From Lachnospiraceae bacterium UBA7050 (GTDB taxonomy: Bacteria > Bacillota > Clostridia > Lachnospirales > Lachnospiraceae), in contig DLAJ01000036.1 of assembly GCA_002493905.1 (NCBI GenBank), positions 1 through 32,739 on the forward strand: a stretch of 32,739 bases of DNA, in the 5' to 3' direction. Below, in pieces: positions 23,856 through 31,076 of the stretch. The translations under genes were made by a program, and so were the position numbers. The notes beneath the pieces are model-generated. The model did not search any database. It had not been told where the DNA came from and was given only the letters and a program-made list of their open reading frames with translations. Position 1 is the first letter of the stretch. Each line of letters opens with the position of its first letter.

Positions 23856-23934
23856 TCCATATTTTCTTAGAGTTTCGCATGTTTCTCGCATGTTTTTCGC
23901 TCAAGATCCGCTGCCGAACGTTTCTATTTCTGAC

Positions 23935-24020
23935 TTGCATTTTGTCCGCTAACGGTTATAATAAGAATACGGTCAGATTTTTTCTTAAAAGTCTGCGCTT
24001 TTCTTTCGGCAGGAATGCCG
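23935..24020 (+). promoter_or_regulatory. promoter-like sequence and GNRA hairpin on the plus strand
   Basis: TTGCAT (23935-23940), 16 bp and a perfect TATAAT (23957-23962) could start a plus-strand transcript. CGGCA-GGAA-TGCCG (24007-24020), a hairpin with a GNRA loop and T-rich sequence after it, could end it early or belong to a small RNA. No coding frame with a binding site follows. Confidence 0.35.
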
Positions 24021-24064
24021 ATTCGCAATCTTTTTATCTGCATGTTATCCACAGCCCTTTATTT

Positions 24065-24372
24065 GTAACAGTTCCGCCATGCGGAATTGACTGTACAATT
24101 TACACGCGGGTGCCTGCTCACTAAGGGCAAATTGCACAATCAATTCTATAGGGCGGACACCCGACATGAAGTCAAATACCCCGCCGCAAGCAGCAGGGCA
24201 TCAAGATTGAAACGCCCCAAGGGGCGGGTATTTGACCCTCGCGGCAGTCGCCAAATGCCTGCAAGCAGTCACTTGGCTCGTTGCTCGCGGGAATAAATTG
24301 CCGGCAATAGGCTTTCGATGTTCGTAAAATGTATAATCCGGCAATTTATGAATGGCATGGCTGAACTGTTAC
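24065..24372. repeat. 308-bp structured element closed by 17-bp inverted repeats
   Basis: The ends 24065-24081 and 24356-24372 are complementary at 16 of 17 positions. Inside are further helices: 24084-24103 with 24127-24146 (17 of 20), CGGGTG 24107-24112 with CACCCG 24158-24163, 24171-24185 with 24223-24236 (one bulge), GCCAA/TTGGC 24250-24277 enclosing CTGC-aa-GCAG, and a perfect 12-bp arm pair 24293-24304 with 24338-24349. The three mismatches in the 20-bp helix are all G-U pairs only if the minus strand is transcribed. It is either a large structured RNA or a miniature inverted-repeat element; no protein gene is supported. Confidence 0.65.
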
Positions 24373-24499
24373 CCTTATTTCATGGAACTATGATAAAGCT
24401 GCTGCGCATACCCTCCATTTCAATTGAATAATGTACTTAACCGGAGAACCGAAGGGGCGATACGTCAGCCGCCGAGTTTTACGAAAGGGGCTGGTGCCA

Positions 24500-24589
24500 A
24501 TGGTTACATATGAAGGACTTTTCGCATTTGTAATTATGCTTTGCGCTGTTATAACTCTTGTTATCAATATCTGCAAACGCAAAAAGTAG
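24500..24589 (+). CDS. small membrane peptide, Hol-Tox (putative holin-like toxin) type
   Basis: A 29-residue peptide: MVTYEGL, a single hydrophobic helix of about 18 residues, and a basic tail CKRKK. Length, the MVTYEGLF opening and the Lys/Arg end match the Hol-Tox group of putative type I toxins in Firmicutes. AAAGGGG lies nine bases before the ATG. The leader is mirrored by a convergent promoter on the other strand, and a bidirectional terminator starts at the stop codon, so a regulatory RNA is expected. Toxicity is known only for some small membrane peptides of this kind and is inferred here. Confidence 0.7.
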   Translation: MVTYEGLFAFVIMLCAVITLVINICKRKK

Positions 24590-24624
24590 CGCCCTCGCTC
24601 CAGTAAAGTAAGGCGCTGCTTTTT
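24588..24624. terminator. shared bidirectional terminator
   Basis: AGCGCC (24588-24593) and GGCGCT (24612-24617) pair, with TTTTT following on the plus strand (24620-24624) and CTTTTT on the minus strand (24586-24581). It ends both the peptide mRNA and the convergent transcript and overlaps the peptide's stop codon. Confidence 0.7.
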
Positions 24625-24675
24625 AGGTTTTTACTTCCGGCGGCTAGGTCGTATCTAGCTTTCGGTTCTCTTGTT
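24588..24675 (-). ncRNA. predicted antitoxin-like RNA convergent to the Hol-Tox gene
   Basis: Transcription from the strong minus-strand promoter should start near 24675 and stop at the shared terminator, giving an RNA of about 90-100 nt. Its 5' part resembles the peptide mRNA leader; its 3' part is complementary to the 3' end of that mRNA. No coding frame of note lies in it. The exact ends are estimates. Confidence 0.5.
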
Positions 24676-24681
24676 AAGTAC

Positions 24682-24709
24682 ATTATAGCAGATTATATGT
24701 AATTGTCAA
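24682..24709 (-). promoter_or_regulatory. consensus promoter of the convergent RNA
   Basis: On the minus strand a perfect TTGACA (24709-24704), 16 bp and a perfect TATAAT (24687-24682). The opposite arm has only a -10-like AATAAT (24427-24432) and no clear -35, so this RNA should be made in excess. Confidence 0.75.
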
Positions 24710-24798
24710 AGAAATCCTATTATTTTTTGATATTTTTGAGATCAAGATACCGTGTAAAATTTTCAATCAATCCCCGCTAAGGCAAGGCGCCGCTTTTT

Positions 24799-25410
24799 TC
24801 ACGCAATCGTTCTCCGGGAGACAAAAGCGTAAACCCCCAGACCCGCGCCCGCCAAAAACAAGAGCAGCATGCAGGAAACTCCATTTGTGACAGGCTTACA
24901 CATTCTTCCCAGAATTCCGCCCTGTATCATAAAATAAAAACAGAATGCACCCAGATAGCCAACGGCCGTGTTCCGTGCCGCACAGGCAAGAAGCAGCCCT
25001 GTAAACCCCAGCGCCATGCATCCGGCCAATGTCCGAACCATATATAAAAAGAACGGAAACGAGCAGCCGCAGCGTTTCATATAAATCTCAAACGCAGAAA
25101 TGAGCAGGCATGTGCCAATTATAGAAAACCCCATACGCATTGAAACAATCACCCGCAATGAGGTCGGACGGATCGCAGCCGTCTCATACACACTCCTTGG
25201 ATGTTCGTTTCTTGTAAGGGCGGTAAACATCGGGATGCCGGTCAATATCACCATTCGTTCCAGGCAGTCGGCGGACTGCAGGCGGTCCAGATTCCCAGTC
25301 CCGTAGAGAAATGGAATCACAAACAGTAACACAATCGCCGGTAAAAGCGTATGCTTAACATTCATGCGGACATTCGCGGCCGCGATGACCAACAGATTTT
25401 CGGCTTTCAA
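24799..25410 (-). CDS. membrane subunit 2 of an ABC-type exporter
   Basis: A 203-residue integral membrane protein with about six hydrophobic segments and no soluble domain, typical of the short permease partner in two-permease ABC-2 systems. The start is TTG 25410 with GGGGG eight bases upstream, overlapping the preceding permease gene by 56 bases; ATG 25365 is the alternative but has no binding site. It is the last gene of the two-component/ABC unit. No clear intrinsic terminator follows. The substrate is unknown. Confidence 0.65.
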   Translation of the reverse strand: MKAENLLVIAAANVRMNVKHTLLPAIVLLFVIPFLYGTGNLDRLQSADCLERMVILTGIPMFTALTRNEHPRSVYETAAIRPTSLRVIVSMRMGFSIIGTCLLISAFEIYMKRCGCSFPFFLYMVRTLAGCMALGFTGLLLACAARNTAVGYLGAFCFYFMIQGGILGRMCKPVTNGVSCMLLLFLAGAGLGVYAFVSRRTIA

Positions 25411-26761
25411 AGAAATTTCCCCCTTTCCGTTTTACATCATAAACAATGACGGCTAGTCCCACAAGCAGAAAAGCGGCAGCACAAACAAGCGCTCTGTTCC
25501 AAATCAGCATTTGAATATTTTCCATCATGCGTCCATATCCTTTCAACGTATTGTGGCGGATAATCAGGTCAAAAAGCCCATAATTTCCACCGGCTATTTT
25601 ATCAACGGACGGTCTGCCAAACAGCCAGATGAGCCCTGTCAGAAGAATGGCAGAATCATTTTCGGTCAGCACCGTTATGAACAGGGCAATTGATACGACC
25701 AGCAGGACTGTCGGGAATATCCATGCAAAAATATAAGCCACAAATGCGGACAGATCTGCATGAACGCCAAGGTTACGGCAATACCCAGCCAGCGTAACCA
25801 AAGATTTCACGGGCAGAATCAGTATCGGAAGCATGATCATAAAGACTGCCGCTGCAAAACGTGCTAAAATGATCTTTGCAGAATTTCGTGTCCGCGGATA
25901 AATCAGCGCCCTCATGTTACAACGTTTGTCCTTTCCCGCAAGCCCAGTCATGACAAACGCAGGCAGGCATAATACAATCAGAGAAATATTGTCGCAATAA
26001 TAGCGGGCAAATGCGCCTGTCACATGATCCTTTTCATAAAACTCCCGGTGCTGCTGCTCCGTGACCGGAGTATCCTGCATATCATTTGTGCAATAGTACA
26101 TGGACAGCATCGTCCAGCTATAATACGAATTGCACCCGATCAGATGATTCACGCGCTCCATGATTTCCTTGAAGCGGTCGAATGTGACCTGCATCTCAAA
26201 TGCATTTTCCGGATTCCCCGAAGATTGTGACAGCCCGGAATGATTTTCTACATATCCCCAGTCCTCCGGCTCTGCAATAAACTTTCCGTTCTCGAATGTG
26301 CCCTGCCCCGGTTCCAAGACAAAAGCACCGCCTCCGGAAATCTGAATATCCTCTGAATCTTTATTCTCTTCTGTCCCGTTCATAGACGGCTCGTCAAGAC
26401 CCGTCAGCTCCTTCAGATACTGAAGAACCGCTGTCTGCTCCTTTTCGGACAGTTTTTTCCTTTTTACATATCCAAACGGATAATATTCATAGCTGTTGTT
26501 CCGGTAATTGTCCATCAGCCGTTTTGTCGCATTGATCATCATGGCATGCTGGGCGTCTTCGTCTATTTCGTCCGGACTGTCCGCATAGACACCGTCTTTC
26601 GCAATATAAAACACGGAAGCCGGATTGTCCGTCCGGCGAAGCTCACTCTCAACAGCCGTTTCATAATTTTGCATGACGGTTACAAATAAGACTGCCACAT
26701 ACAGCCAATACAGAATGCTTCGTGTGATTTTTCTGCATTCCATCATCCATAAGCTTTTCAT
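25355..26761 (-). CDS. membrane subunit 1 of an ABC-type exporter (ABC-2-like)
   Basis: A 468-residue protein with one N-terminal helix (about 12-30), a large acidic extracytoplasmic domain (about 31-250, with FDRFKEIMERVNHLIGCNSYYSW), then about six helices. This is the layout of ABC-2 type permeases with a large loop after the first helix. It starts 15 bases after the ATPase gene. The C-terminus (KRKGGNFFESRKSVGHRG) is basic and overlaps the next permease gene. With an adjacent histidine kinase and response regulator, a role in peptide or antibiotic response is plausible but not shown. Confidence 0.7.
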   Translation of the reverse strand: MKSLWMMECRKITRSILYWLYVAVLFVTVMQNYETAVESELRRTDNPASVFYIAKDGVYADSPDEIDEDAQHAMMINATKRLMDNYRNNSYEYYPFGYVKRKKLSEKEQTAVLQYLKELTGLDEPSMNGTEENKDSEDIQISGGGAFVLEPGQGTFENGKFIAEPEDWGYVENHSGLSQSSGNPENAFEMQVTFDRFKEIMERVNHLIGCNSYYSWTMLSMYYCTNDMQDTPVTEQQHREFYEKDHVTGAFARYYCDNISLIVLCLPAFVMTGLAGKDKRCNMRALIYPRTRNSAKIILARFAAAVFMIMLPILILPVKSLVTLAGYCRNLGVHADLSAFVAYIFAWIFPTVLLVVSIALFITVLTENDSAILLTGLIWLFGRPSVDKIAGGNYGLFDLIIRHNTLKGYGRMMENIQMLIWNRALVCAAAFLLVGLAVIVYDVKRKGGNFFESRKSVGHRGRECPHEC

Positions 26762-26776
26762 CGTTTCCTTCCTCCT

Positions 26777-27640
26777 TTACATCTGACGCAGCAGCTGCAT
26801 ATAGCCGTCTTCCACCGTCGGCGTACAGGAAACCGGATGGCCGGTATCCGGAACGCAGTCGCTCAATACCCGTACCTTTAACCCGGATGAATGCCCCTGA
26901 CTGGATAAGACGCAAAACTTTCTTTTGACGGACTCTAATTCTGTTCTGGGAACAGTCAGCTCAAACACTTTTCCCTCTGCTGTCCCGGCAAGCCGGTCTA
27001 TCGCGCCCGCATACAGAAGGCGCCCGGAATCCAAAATGGCCGCATACTCACATACGGATTCCATATCAGCCACAATATGGGATGACACAATCACAACACG
27101 GCTGCCTGAAAGTTCACCCAGCAGATTGTAGAAACGAAGTCTCTCCTCCGGGTCCAGTCCGACGGTCGGCTCATCGACGATCAGCACCTGCGGGTCATTC
27201 AGCAGTGCCTGCGCAATTCCAAGCCGCCGCTTCATTCCCCCGGACAGCTTCCGGACTTTCCGTTTCCTGATCTCCCATAAATGAACCCCTTCCAAAAGAT
27301 CAGGTATGCGCTCCTTCTGTATTCCAGCCGGAATGTCTGACATAGCCGCCAGATAGCGCATGGTCTCCCAGACCGACATATCCGGATATAACGAAAATTC
27401 CTGCGGCAGATAACCGATCAAAGACCGGATTTGTTTTGTCTCCTCCAAAGGAACGCCGTCAAATGTGATTCTGCCGCCGGATGGCTTTAGCAGCGTAGAC
27501 AGAATCCGCATAAGCGTTGTTTTTCCGGCACCGTTCCGCCCGAGCAGCCCGTACATGCCATTTCCGATCGTGAGGGAAACATGATTCAGGACTACGTTCT
27601 CCCGATACTGCTTTGTCAGATCCGTGATAACGATTTCCAT
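26777..27640 (-). CDS. ABC transporter ATP-binding protein
   Basis: A 287-residue ATPase. Walker A GRNGAGKT (34-41), Q-loop at Gln80 (YLPQEFSLYP), signature LSGGM (132-136), Walker B LIVDEP (about 153-158) and the H-loop in VSSHIVADM are all present, so it should be active. About 60 C-terminal residues extend past the standard domain, as in drug/peptide exporter ATPases. AAGGAG precedes the ATG but is complementary to an upstream stretch, forming an 11-bp stem that can hide it. It pairs with the two permeases downstream. Confidence 0.93.
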   Translation of the reverse strand: MEIVITDLTKQYRENVVLNHVSLTIGNGMYGLLGRNGAGKTTLMRILSTLLKPSGGRITFDGVPLEETKQIRSLIGYLPQEFSLYPDMSVWETMRYLAAMSDIPAGIQKERIPDLLEGVHLWEIRKRKVRKLSGGMKRRLGIAQALLNDPQVLIVDEPTVGLDPEERLRFYNLLGELSGSRVVIVSSHIVADMESVCEYAAILDSGRLLYAGAIDRLAGTAEGKVFELTVPRTELESVKRKFCVLSSQGHSSGLKVRVLSDCVPDTGHPVSCTPTVEDGYMQLLRQM

Positions 27641-27644
27641 AAAA

Positions 27645-27698
27645 AAACTCTCCTTTCATCATCCAGGCGTTTACGAACACCTTTGATAAGGAGAGTTT
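27645..27698 (-). promoter_or_regulatory. hairpin that buries the ABC ATPase ribosome binding site
   Basis: In the minus-strand RNA AAACTCTCCTT (27698-27688) pairs exactly with AAGGAGAGTTT (27655-27645), which contains the ribosome binding site of the gene starting at 27640. An inner stem GGTGTT/AACGCC caps it. Seven T follow directly, so the same hairpin could act as an attenuating terminator between the kinase gene and the transporter genes. Confidence 0.65.
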
Positions 27699-27721
27699 AG
27701 CAGGGATAGGTCTACATTCCG

Positions 27722-28918
27722 TCACAATACCGGACAAGAATCTGTTTTTATTTTTACGGTCACTCTTGCACCTTTTCCCGGCGCATTATCAAGCCGGACA
27801 AAACCGCCATGCTTTTCCGCAAGCGTTTTACAGATGGACAGCCCGATACCCGAATGACCTTTAGACGCTTTTCCTTTATAAAAATAATCTGTCACTTCCG
27901 TCATATCTTTCTTTGAAAATCCTTTTCCGTCATCGGTTATGGTCATTTGGAGAAACGGCTTGGAAAAACTCATTTCCACTTCGATTTTTGTATTACAGTA
28001 CCGCAGGGCATTGGCAATGATATTTTCTGTGATACGAAATACTGCGGCAGTGGAAAAAAACGCACTTTGCTTTGGAAGCTCCGATAACACCTGAATTTCT
28101 TTTGCGTTCTGTTCCGCCATGACAGAAAGCCAGCTAGTCATTTCCTTCTCAAACTCATGAAGCGGTATTTCCTGATAGTCTAAGCGCATATCCTCCAGCG
28201 CCTGAATCTCACGGACGGAATCGGCATATTCCTCCAGCCTGCCTGCCGCCTGATGGATATACGCCGCAATTTCCCGTACGCCCTCCTCTGTCAGATTTCC
28301 CGTTCCCGCATTCTTACCGAGATATTCGCTGTATCCTTTCATGACGGTTATCGGCGTCCGCAGATCATGGGATATGCAAGCATTGATTTTTTTCCTTTCA
28401 TCCAGCAGATTCCACATACGGCGGTTATTCTCAACCAGTTCCTGCCTCATAGATTCAAACGCACCGCATAGTCTGCCTAACTCATCCTGCTTCTGGTAAT
28501 CTATGGTAAAATCCAGATCATTGGCGGAAATATGGCTGATTCCCTGCTGCAATGCTTTCAGCGGCTCTTTCAGTTTTATGTGATAAAAGAGCGCTGCCGC
28601 GCCGCCAATCCCTGAAACAGAAAATAAAACAGGCAGAAGCACGATCAAAATTTCCATCACCCTGCACAGCCATAATTCTGTTCCGGTATATTCTATGACA
28701 TCATCCGGCGTATCATCTCCAGCCTCCATGATAAGCCTCCCGTCTTCGTGATAAATAAGCGTGCCGTTTGTGATGAACGCATGCGACAATGTGATTTCAT
28801 CATGTTTTTTGGAACAGAACCTTACGGTTACTGTGGAAAGAACAATAACCAGCATTGCCGCGGCAAAAACGATCAGGCAGAATGCTCTTTTGAGCGTCAT
28901 GTTTTTCAGCTTATCCAT
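27722..28918 (-). CDS. sensor histidine kinase
   Basis: A 398-residue membrane kinase. Two membrane helices (about 12-32 and 84-112) enclose a short extracytoplasmic loop of about 50 residues, too small for a classic ligand domain. A HAMP region (about 113-165), the HisKA box CISHDLRTP with His184, and the ATPase motifs (N box near NIIANALRYC, DDGKGF, GHSGIGLSI) follow. The short loop recalls kinases that sense through a partner transporter. Its start overlaps the response regulator gene by 13 bases, and the ABC genes follow after the hairpin. Confidence 0.9.
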   Translation of the reverse strand: MDKLKNMTLKRAFCLIVFAAAMLVIVLSTVTVRFCSKKHDEITLSHAFITNGTLIYHEDGRLIMEAGDDTPDDVIEYTGTELWLCRVMEILIVLLPVLFSVSGIGGAAALFYHIKLKEPLKALQQGISHISANDLDFTIDYQKQDELGRLCGAFESMRQELVENNRRMWNLLDERKKINACISHDLRTPITVMKGYSEYLGKNAGTGNLTEEGVREIAAYIHQAAGRLEEYADSVREIQALEDMRLDYQEIPLHEFEKEMTSWLSVMAEQNAKEIQVLSELPKQSAFFSTAAVFRITENIIANALRYCNTKIEVEMSFSKPFLQMTITDDGKGFSKKDMTEVTDYFYKGKASKGHSGIGLSICKTLAEKHGGFVRLDNAPGKGARVTVKIKTDSCPVL

Positions 28919-29580
28919 TTATAGCCGCACCCCCAGACAGTTTCAATATAATTCTTATCCGTCACCTGCGCCAGTTTCAGGCGAATCCGGCGGATATGCT
29001 CTTTCGGGATGTCGCTGTTCCCCTCCGCGTCATATCCCCAAAGTCTCTCATAAATCCGTTCCCGGTCAAAGACCTGTCCGGCGTTGAGCGAGAGAAATTC
29101 GATGATGTCAAATTCCTTTTTTGAAAATGGGATGATCTGCTCGCTGCAGTACACACAGCGCCCCGCATAATCAATGAACAGGCTGCCAAACATTCTTGTA
29201 TTGCCGCTATGCCGTGCGCGGTTCTCCCTCCGAAGATGGGCTTCCACACGCGCAGTCAGTTCCGCAAGACTGAACGGCTTTGTGATATAATCATCACCGC
29301 CGGCACGGAAACCAATAATTTTGTCCTGCTCTGTGACGCGGGATGTCAAAAAAACAATCGGACAGTCAACATGATTTCGTATCTTCCTGCAAAGCTCCAG
29401 CCCGTCAACCTCCGGCATATTGATGTCTAATAAAATCAAAGCCGGTTGGTTGGAAAGTGCCGCAGCAGCCTCATCTGAATCTGAAGCCGCGTAAACAAGA
29501 TACCCTTCCGTCTGCAAATGCAGCTTTACCATATTGCATATAGAATCTTCGTCATCAACGACCAGAATTTTTGAAGGCAT
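28906..29580 (-). CDS. OmpR/PhoB family response regulator
   Basis: A 224-residue protein with a receiver domain (about 3-115; acidic pair DDE, phosphoacceptor Asp52 in LILLDINMP, KPFSLAEL) and an OmpR-type winged helix-turn-helix (about 125-224: FSKKEFDIIEFLSLNAGQVFDRERIYERLWG ... HIRRIRLKL ... VWGCGYKW). The start is ATG 29580 with AAAGGA upstream; an in-frame start at 29631 lies inside the repeat region and is rejected. It is the first gene of the two-component/ABC unit. Three 35-bp repeats lie just upstream and may be its binding region. Confidence 0.92.
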   Translation of the reverse strand: MPSKILVVDDEDSICNMVKLHLQTEGYLVYAASDSDEAAAALSNQPALILLDINMPEVDGLELCRKIRNHVDCPIVFLTSRVTEQDKIIGFRAGGDDYITKPFSLAELTARVEAHLRRENRARHSGNTRMFGSLFIDYAGRCVYCSEQIIPFSKKEFDIIEFLSLNAGQVFDRERIYERLWGYDAEGNSDIPKEHIRRIRLKLAQVTDKNYIETVWGCGYKWIS

Positions 29581-29610
29581 TTTGTCTTCCTTTCCTTTTT
29601 GGGGTCCGTT

Positions 29611-29715
29611 ATCAGGAACCGCGGGGCGCATGTTTTATTCTTTCTATCAAGAATCGCGAGACGACTGCTTTATTCTTTCTATCAAGAACCGCGGACCGCA
29701 TGTTTTATTCTTTCT
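29611..29715. repeat. three tandem 35-bp repeats upstream of the response regulator
   Basis: Units at 29611-29645, 29646-29680 and 29681-29715, followed by a partial fourth starting ATCAG. Each ends TTTATTCTTTCT and has a variable GC-rich middle, with CCGCGG in units 1 and 3 and TCGCGA in unit 2. They sit between the response regulator gene (-) and the PadR gene (+). Confidence 0.85.
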
Positions 29716-29812
29716 ATCAGACTGCGGCAGACCACGCTTAACATGGTCAATTTTATCAGAAAAAAGTCTACAACAGTCACAAATTGAATTGTATTATCAA
29801 TTTTTTGAATCC

Positions 29813-29848
29813 TTTACAAATCTTCCATTATACTGTATAATACAGTAT
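29813..29848 (+). promoter_or_regulatory. promoter and probable operator of the PadR gene
   Basis: TTTACA (29813-29818), a 17-bp spacer and a perfect TATAAT (29836-29841). The dyad ATACTGTA-TAA-TACAGTAT (29830-29848) covers the -10 box, the classic position for autorepression by a PadR protein. Confidence 0.7.
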
Positions 29849-29908
29849 TGTATATTACATTATTTCGTATCCAGTGCTGTCTTATACAGCGCTGAGAAGG
29901 GAGAAAGC

Positions 29909-30451
29909 ATGTCTACCATTGATTTGATTCTTTTAGGATCATTATATCAAAGTCCAAAAAGTGCCTATGATCTGCAAAAGCAGATTGATGCCAGAAATCT
30001 GTCAAGATGGGTAAAAATCGGTTCCTTCACGGTTTACAAGAAAGTGGTTCAATATGAAGCAAAAGGATATGTTGTCAGCGAAACGGTCAGAAACGGCAAT
30101 ATGCCTGAAAAAACAGTGTACACGATAACACCAAAGGGAGCCGAAATGTTCAAAGAATGGATGGTCAAATTTTCTATGGCTGAAACAAGAGTCTTTTTGG
30201 ATTTTAATGCCGTGATTGTGAATCTGGGATTGACTGGCGAACCCTTTGCAAAAGAATGCATCAGAAATATCAGAAACAGTATCCAGCATACGAAAATGCA
30301 GATTTCAGAACAGCTTCCCACGCATAAGGATATTCCGTTGTTTGGACGTACGATACTGGAGCAGCAGTTTATGCTGCTGGAAGCTTTGGAAAAATGGGAA
30401 GCTGACTTTGAAAGAGAACTGAAAAAAGAGGAAGGAGAATCAGAAGTATGA
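29909..30451 (+). CDS. PadR family transcriptional regulator
   Basis: A 180-residue protein: winged helix-turn-helix of the PadR family (about 1-80: STIDLILLGSLYQSPKSAYDL ... RWVKIGSFTVYKKVVQYEAKGYV ... YTITPKGAEMFKEW) and a C-terminal helical dimerisation region (about 100-170). ATG 29909 has AAGGGAG upstream; the frame is open far upstream but crosses the repeat array. It overlaps the next gene by four bases (ATGA) and probably represses its own operon through the dyad at the -10 box. The inducer is unknown. Confidence 0.9.
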   Translation: MSTIDLILLGSLYQSPKSAYDLQKQIDARNLSRWVKIGSFTVYKKVVQYEAKGYVVSETVRNGNMPEKTVYTITPKGAEMFKEWMVKFSMAETRVFLDFNAVIVNLGLTGEPFAKECIRNIRNSIQHTKMQISEQLPTHKDIPLFGRTILEQQFMLLEALEKWEADFERELKKEEGESEV

Positions 30452-30927
30452 TCTATTTTATTTTTTTCAATCTGGTGATTTATCTGCCATTCCATTTATT
30501 CGAGGAAGGCGTCGGTGATTTTCCAAAATGGATGTATGAACATAAATGGCTGCCCCACCACATGACACATGGACACTGGATGGCAAACAATCTGTTCCTT
30601 TACTACCCGCCGCTCCTTCTGTCCGTCTTTTTATTTGTATTCCATAACAAGCTTGCCTGTTTCGGCGTGGCGGTTCTGATCTGGGGAATCATCAATTTCG
30701 GAGATCATTTTTTCTACACGCTTAAAGACAGAAAAATATCTCCGGGGTTGATAACCGGAACCCTTTTTCTTATAAACTCCGTTTTAGGGTTAAGAGTTTA
30801 TGGCATGTCGGATTTCTTTTCCGTATCCCAATTGATCATCGGAATTTTAATCGGCGGCGTGCTGTTCGGACTGCCCATGGGATTATGTATCGTTTTTTAT
30901 CCTTTTCTTGATAAATATTTCAAATAA
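30448..30927 (+). CDS. HXXEE domain membrane protein
   Basis: A 159-residue membrane protein with about five hydrophobic segments. The HxxEE motif is HLFEE (His16, Glu19, Glu20), and further His residues follow (HKWLPHHMTHGHW), which together could bind a metal. Size and motif fit the HXXEE family, whose function is unknown. It is translationally coupled to the PadR regulator, so it is likely the regulator's main target. Confidence 0.8.
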   Translation: MIYFIFFNLVIYLPFHLFEEGVGDFPKWMYEHKWLPHHMTHGHWMANNLFLYYPPLLLSVFLFVFHNKLACFGVAVLIWGIINFGDHFFYTLKDRKISPGLITGTLFLINSVLGLRVYGMSDFFSVSQLIIGILIGGVLFGLPMGLCIVFYPFLDKYFK

Positions 30928-30990
30928 ATACGTGGGACCAGCAGTCAGTCATGCACCATCCCTGCATGGCAGAAACCCGGATACGCTAAA

Positions 30991-31052
30991 GCGCATAAAA
31001 ACAGCGCGAAGCCCTGAGCCATTGTGATTCGGCTTCGCGCCATTAAGTGCGC
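30991..31052. terminator. two-tier stem-loop after the PadR operon
   Basis: Inner perfect arms GCGCGAAGCC (31004-31013) and GGCTTCGCGC (31031-31040), with outer arms GCGCA (30991-30995) and TGCGC (31048-31052). There is no long T run, so termination is likely but unproven. A small TTGAAC/GTTCAA hairpin follows (31058-31076). Confidence 0.5.
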
Positions 31053-31076
31053 AAAACTTGAACCTTCGCAGTTCAA

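Larger units (their letters stand above)
24428..24686. repeat. inverted-repeat leaders flanking the Hol-Tox gene
   Basis: The left arm 24428-24474 (plus) and the right arm 24686-24638 (minus) share ATAATGTACTTAAC, GAGAACCGAA, GATACG and AGCCGCCG in order and nearly equal spacing. Both arms therefore specify RNAs that begin alike and run towards each other. The right arm also forms a GCTAG...CTAGC hairpin. Confidence 0.75.

Noticed and set aside
24087..24296. 69-codon open frame on the plus strand inside the structured element
   Set aside because: It has no ribosome binding site, follows the hairpin arms exactly and is Arg/Lys-rich as expected from translated structured DNA.
24590..24798. Additional gene between the Hol-Tox locus and the permease genes
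   Set aside because: Beyond the convergent promoter and leader arm the stretch is AT-rich with no frame supported by a binding site.
24766..24800. Second copy of the Hol-Tox terminator right half
   Set aside because: GGCGCCGCTTTTTT resembles GGCGCTGCTTTTT at 24612-24624, but there is no matching left arm or peptide frame, so the likeness may be chance.
29534..29908. N-terminal extension of the PadR protein
   Set aside because: The frame is open but crosses the tandem repeats and the PadR promoter; the domain starts at 29909 with a good binding site.
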